Shown piece by piece: positions 62,321-64,000 of a stretch of 64,000 nucleotides of DNA (within the stretch, counting starts at the first letter, position 1; each line of letters starts with the position of its first letter). Below the pieces are notes generated by a model. That model worked only from the letters and a program-made list of their open reading frames with translations, had not been told where the DNA came from and made no database searches. Both the position numbers and the translations under genes were made by a program. This DNA comes from Allobosea sp. 47.2.35 (GTDB taxonomy: Bacteria; Pseudomonadota; Alphaproteobacteria; Rhizobiales; Beijerinckiaceae): assembly GCF_024655635.1 (NCBI RefSeq), contig NZ_JANLGI010000008.1, forward strand, positions 124,001 to 188,000, in the 5' to 3' direction.

Positions 62321-63082
62321 TCAACTCTTCAGCAGCGGCTCGACCCTGCAATCCAGCAGGGATGGGTCGATGCCCGCCTCCATCTCGTCGAACATGCCGT
62401 CCACGAAACCGATCAGAGCGTCGGAGGCCGCGACAGCCTCGTCCGCCCGGCGCGCCGCGATGGCGTTCAACACTGCGATGTGGTGATCGATCGAGACCGA
62501 CAGCGCGACGCGCTGGGGCATCGCACTGTGATAGATGAAGCCGATGCGCCGGAAGATCGTGTGCAGCGGGCGCAGCGTGTGCTGGAGGAAGGGTTCCGCC
62601 GCAGCCGAGAGCACCGTCTCGTCGATCCGGCGATCCAGCGTGTTGAAATCGGCGAGGCTCAGGCTATCCCGACGCTCGCGCAGCAAACGCTCGATATGCA
62701 GGAACTGGTTACGATGGGAGGAGCCGGCCCTCTCCGCCGCCAGCCCGATGACGAAGCGTTCGAGATCGCGCCGCAGCCGCAACAGCACGCGCTCGCGCGC
62801 CAGGTCGATCGGCGCGATCTGGAGGCCATGACGCGGGCGGACGACGATCAGGGTGTCCGCCGCCAGCCGGTTGACGGCGTGATGGATGGGAGTCCGGCCA
62901 TAGCCGGTCATGTCCTGGAGATCCTGAAGCGACAGGAAGCGGCCCGGCGGCAGCTCGCAGGTGATCAGCATCGCCTCGATGCGCTCATAGGCGAGTTCGA
63001 ACAGGTTGACGCGATTGCGCCGCTTCGGCGCAGGCGCCTCCTCGACCTCGGCCTGTCTCGGCTGGACCGCGCTGCGCGCCAT
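62321..63082 (-). CDS. GntR-family regulator (FadR/FCD subgroup)
   Basis: 253 residues: basic N-terminal tail, winged helix (about 25-95; LPPGRFLSLQDLQDMTGYGRTPIHHAVNRL region), then a helical FCD-type effector domain. The recognition helix GRTPIHHAVNRLAAD departs from the common TPVREAL/RLAxEGL form. Probably controls the amino-acid importer/dehydrogenase operon of which it is the first gene; a palindrome lies 60 bases upstream. Confidence 0.87.
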   Translation of the reverse strand: MARSAVQPRQAEVEEAPAPKRRNRVNLFELAYERIEAMLITCELPPGRFLSLQDLQDMTGYGRTPIHHAVNRLAADTLIVVRPRHGLQIAPIDLARERVLLRLRRDLERFVIGLAAERAGSSHRNQFLHIERLLRERRDSLSLADFNTLDRRIDETVLSAAAEPFLQHTLRPLHTIFRRIGFIYHSAMPQRVALSVSIDHHIAVLNAIAARRADEAVAASDALIGFVDGMFDEMEAGIDPSLLDCRVEPLLKS

Positions 63083-63142
63083 CCCGGTCTCCTCCGCAAG
63101 GGCGCTCTTGGTCGGCGCCCGTTGGCAGGAAACGTAGACATG

Positions 63143-63158
63143 TTGTGAAATTTTACAA
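63143..63158. promoter_or_regulatory. Candidate GntR operator
   Basis: Near-perfect 16-bp palindrome TTGTGAAATTTTACAA (14 of 16 positions symmetric) upstream of the GntR gene in the 147-bp gap before the TauE/SafE gene. FadR-subgroup regulators commonly bind TTGT/ACAA-type dyads near their own promoter. It stands out by its low G+C. Confidence 0.5.
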
Positions 63159-63229
63159 GAAGCTATTTGTTGCCCGGAAGCGCTGCCGCAGCCGTGATGA
63201 TGCGGAAGCGCTTGGGTTGGCAGATAAGC

Positions 63230-64000
63230 TCAAGCGCCATAGCCGCCGGTGCCCCACAAGGCATGGACCGATTGCGCGATGGCGAAGCCGCTGACCGCGA
63301 GCAGGATCGCGATCGCGACGATGCGGTAATGGCGCTGCAGGGCGGAACGGAACAGGCGCGTCCCGATGACCTGCCCGAGAAACAGCGCGGGAATGGTCAC
63401 CGCCGCCAGCACCGCCGTGGATGCGACCAGAAGCCCGGATGCGCCGGCAAAGCCGATCGCGACCGCATCCGAGAGCAGGAAATACAGGATGATCGAGGCG
63501 CGCCCGACATGCATCGCCGTCTGGGCGTTGAGATAGAACAGCACCACGGGCGGGCCGCTCATCGCCGCCGCACCGTTGAGCAGGCCGGACAGGATGCCGA
63601 CACCGAAGGTCGCGGGCGCGCCCGGCTCGCCGCTTGCCTTCAGGCCGGCGGCGAGCGCGCAGGTCGTCGCGAGCACGACCAGCCCGATGACGAGGCGCAT
63701 CACGTCGGCCGGAAGCGAAGCGAGCCCGTAGAGACCGATCGGCGTCGCTACGAGTGCACCGGCGACGAGCATCATCACCGAGCGCAGGTGCGCCGAGCGC
63801 CAGAGGCCGGGCAGCAATTGCAGGCTGCCGACCACCTCAAGCAGCAGCACCATCGGCACGGCGGTGACGGGATCGGCGATCAGGGCGAGCAGCGGCACGG
63901 CCACCAGCGCGAAGCCAAACCCGGTATAGCCGCGCATGATCGCCGTCAGGAAGACGACGATCATGCTGGCCACCACCTGCGCCGTGCTGAACGGCTGCAG
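63230..64000 (-). CDS. TauE/SafE-family transporter (N-terminus beyond window)
   Basis: At least 257 residues; the frame stays open to the right edge (LQPFSTAQVVAS precedes the first internal Met), so the start is outside. About eight helices with the family repeats IMRGYTGFGFALVAVPLLAL near the N-terminus and GILSGLLNGAAAMSGPPVVLF in the second half. TauE/SafE proteins export sulphite, sulphoacetate or related anions, but most members are of unknown substrate. Same strand as the GntR operon, upstream of it by about 150 bases; not clearly co-transcribed. Confidence 0.85.
   Translation of the reverse strand: MQPFSTAQVVASMIVVFLTAIMRGYTGFGFALVAVPLLALIADPVTAVPMVLLLEVVGSLQLLPGLWRSAHLRSVMMLVAGALVATPIGLYGLASLPADVMRLVIGLVVLATTCALAAGLKASGEPGAPATFGVGILSGLLNGAAAMSGPPVVLFYLNAQTAMHVGRASIILYFLLSDAVAIGFAGASGLLVASTAVLAAVTIPALFLGQVIGTRLFRSALQRHYRIVAIAILLAVSGFAIAQSVHALWGTGGYGA

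Overview
The window is GC-rich (about two-thirds G+C by eye) and almost fully coding. It looks like a chromosomal segment of an alphaproteobacterium of the Hyphomicrobiales (Rhizobiales), perhaps a Bosea-like genus. The genus is an inference from ABC-transporter-dense gene content, the cyoABCD-SURF1 arrangement, a rhizobial-type palindromic repeat at 41576-41613, and an exopolysaccharide region with the gene order of the Sinorhizobium exp/wg cluster. I see no rRNA, tRNA, CRISPR array, integrase or insertion sequence.

Layout. (1) 1-5532: a DeoR regulator (cut by the left edge) diverges from a phosphatase plus Fbp/Afu-type ABC importer operon, possibly for sugar phosphates, closed by a clear terminator. 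(2) 5559-10423: the cytochrome bo3 ubiquinol oxidase operon cyoABCD with a SURF1 assembly factor, diverging from an MFS transporter (10608-11933). (3) 11955-19061: a TetR-type regulator diverges from a six-gene operon of a spermidine/putrescine-type ABC importer, an acyl-CoA ligase and an enoyl-CoA hydratase-like protein. Its substrate-binding gene has an in-frame amber stop. (4) 19069-19416: a small secreted hypothetical protein.

(5) 19489-39476: a surface-polysaccharide and secretion region. A ten-gene minus-strand block carries glycosyltransferases, a methyltransferase, two paralogous pyruvyltransferases, a secreted Asp-box protein and a GSCFA protein. It lies next to a small RTX calcium-binding protein, its type I secretion ABC transporter and adaptor, a MarR/WggR-like regulator and another glycosyltransferase. 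The order glycosyltransferase-MarR-ABC-adaptor-RTX-glycosyltransferases is the order of expC-expG-expD1-expD2-expE1-expE2 in Sinorhizobium meliloti galactoglucan (EPS II) synthesis.

(6) 39487-48718: a LysR regulator diverges from a PotABCD-type importer plus an opine/hydroxyproline-dehydrogenase-like flavoenzyme (alpha, small [2Fe-2S] and two beta-like subunits) and a RidA protein. This is a complete import, oxidation and imine-hydrolysis module for a secondary-amine compound. (7) 48743-58253: a ROK repressor with a strong palindromic operator diverges from a CUT1 sugar importer, an argininosuccinate-lyase paralogue, a PfkB kinase, a SIS deaminase/deglycase-like protein and a second RidA. I read this as catabolism of an unusual amino-sugar or sugar-amino-acid conjugate, and it is the best candidate here for an undescribed pathway. 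(8) 58281-63082: a GntR regulator, a D-2-hydroxyacid dehydrogenase-like protein and a polar amino-acid ABC importer, then a TauE/SafE transporter cut by the right edge.

Overall the region is specialised for scavenging: six ABC import systems, each with its own regulator or adjoining one, and several coupled to dedicated catabolic enzymes.
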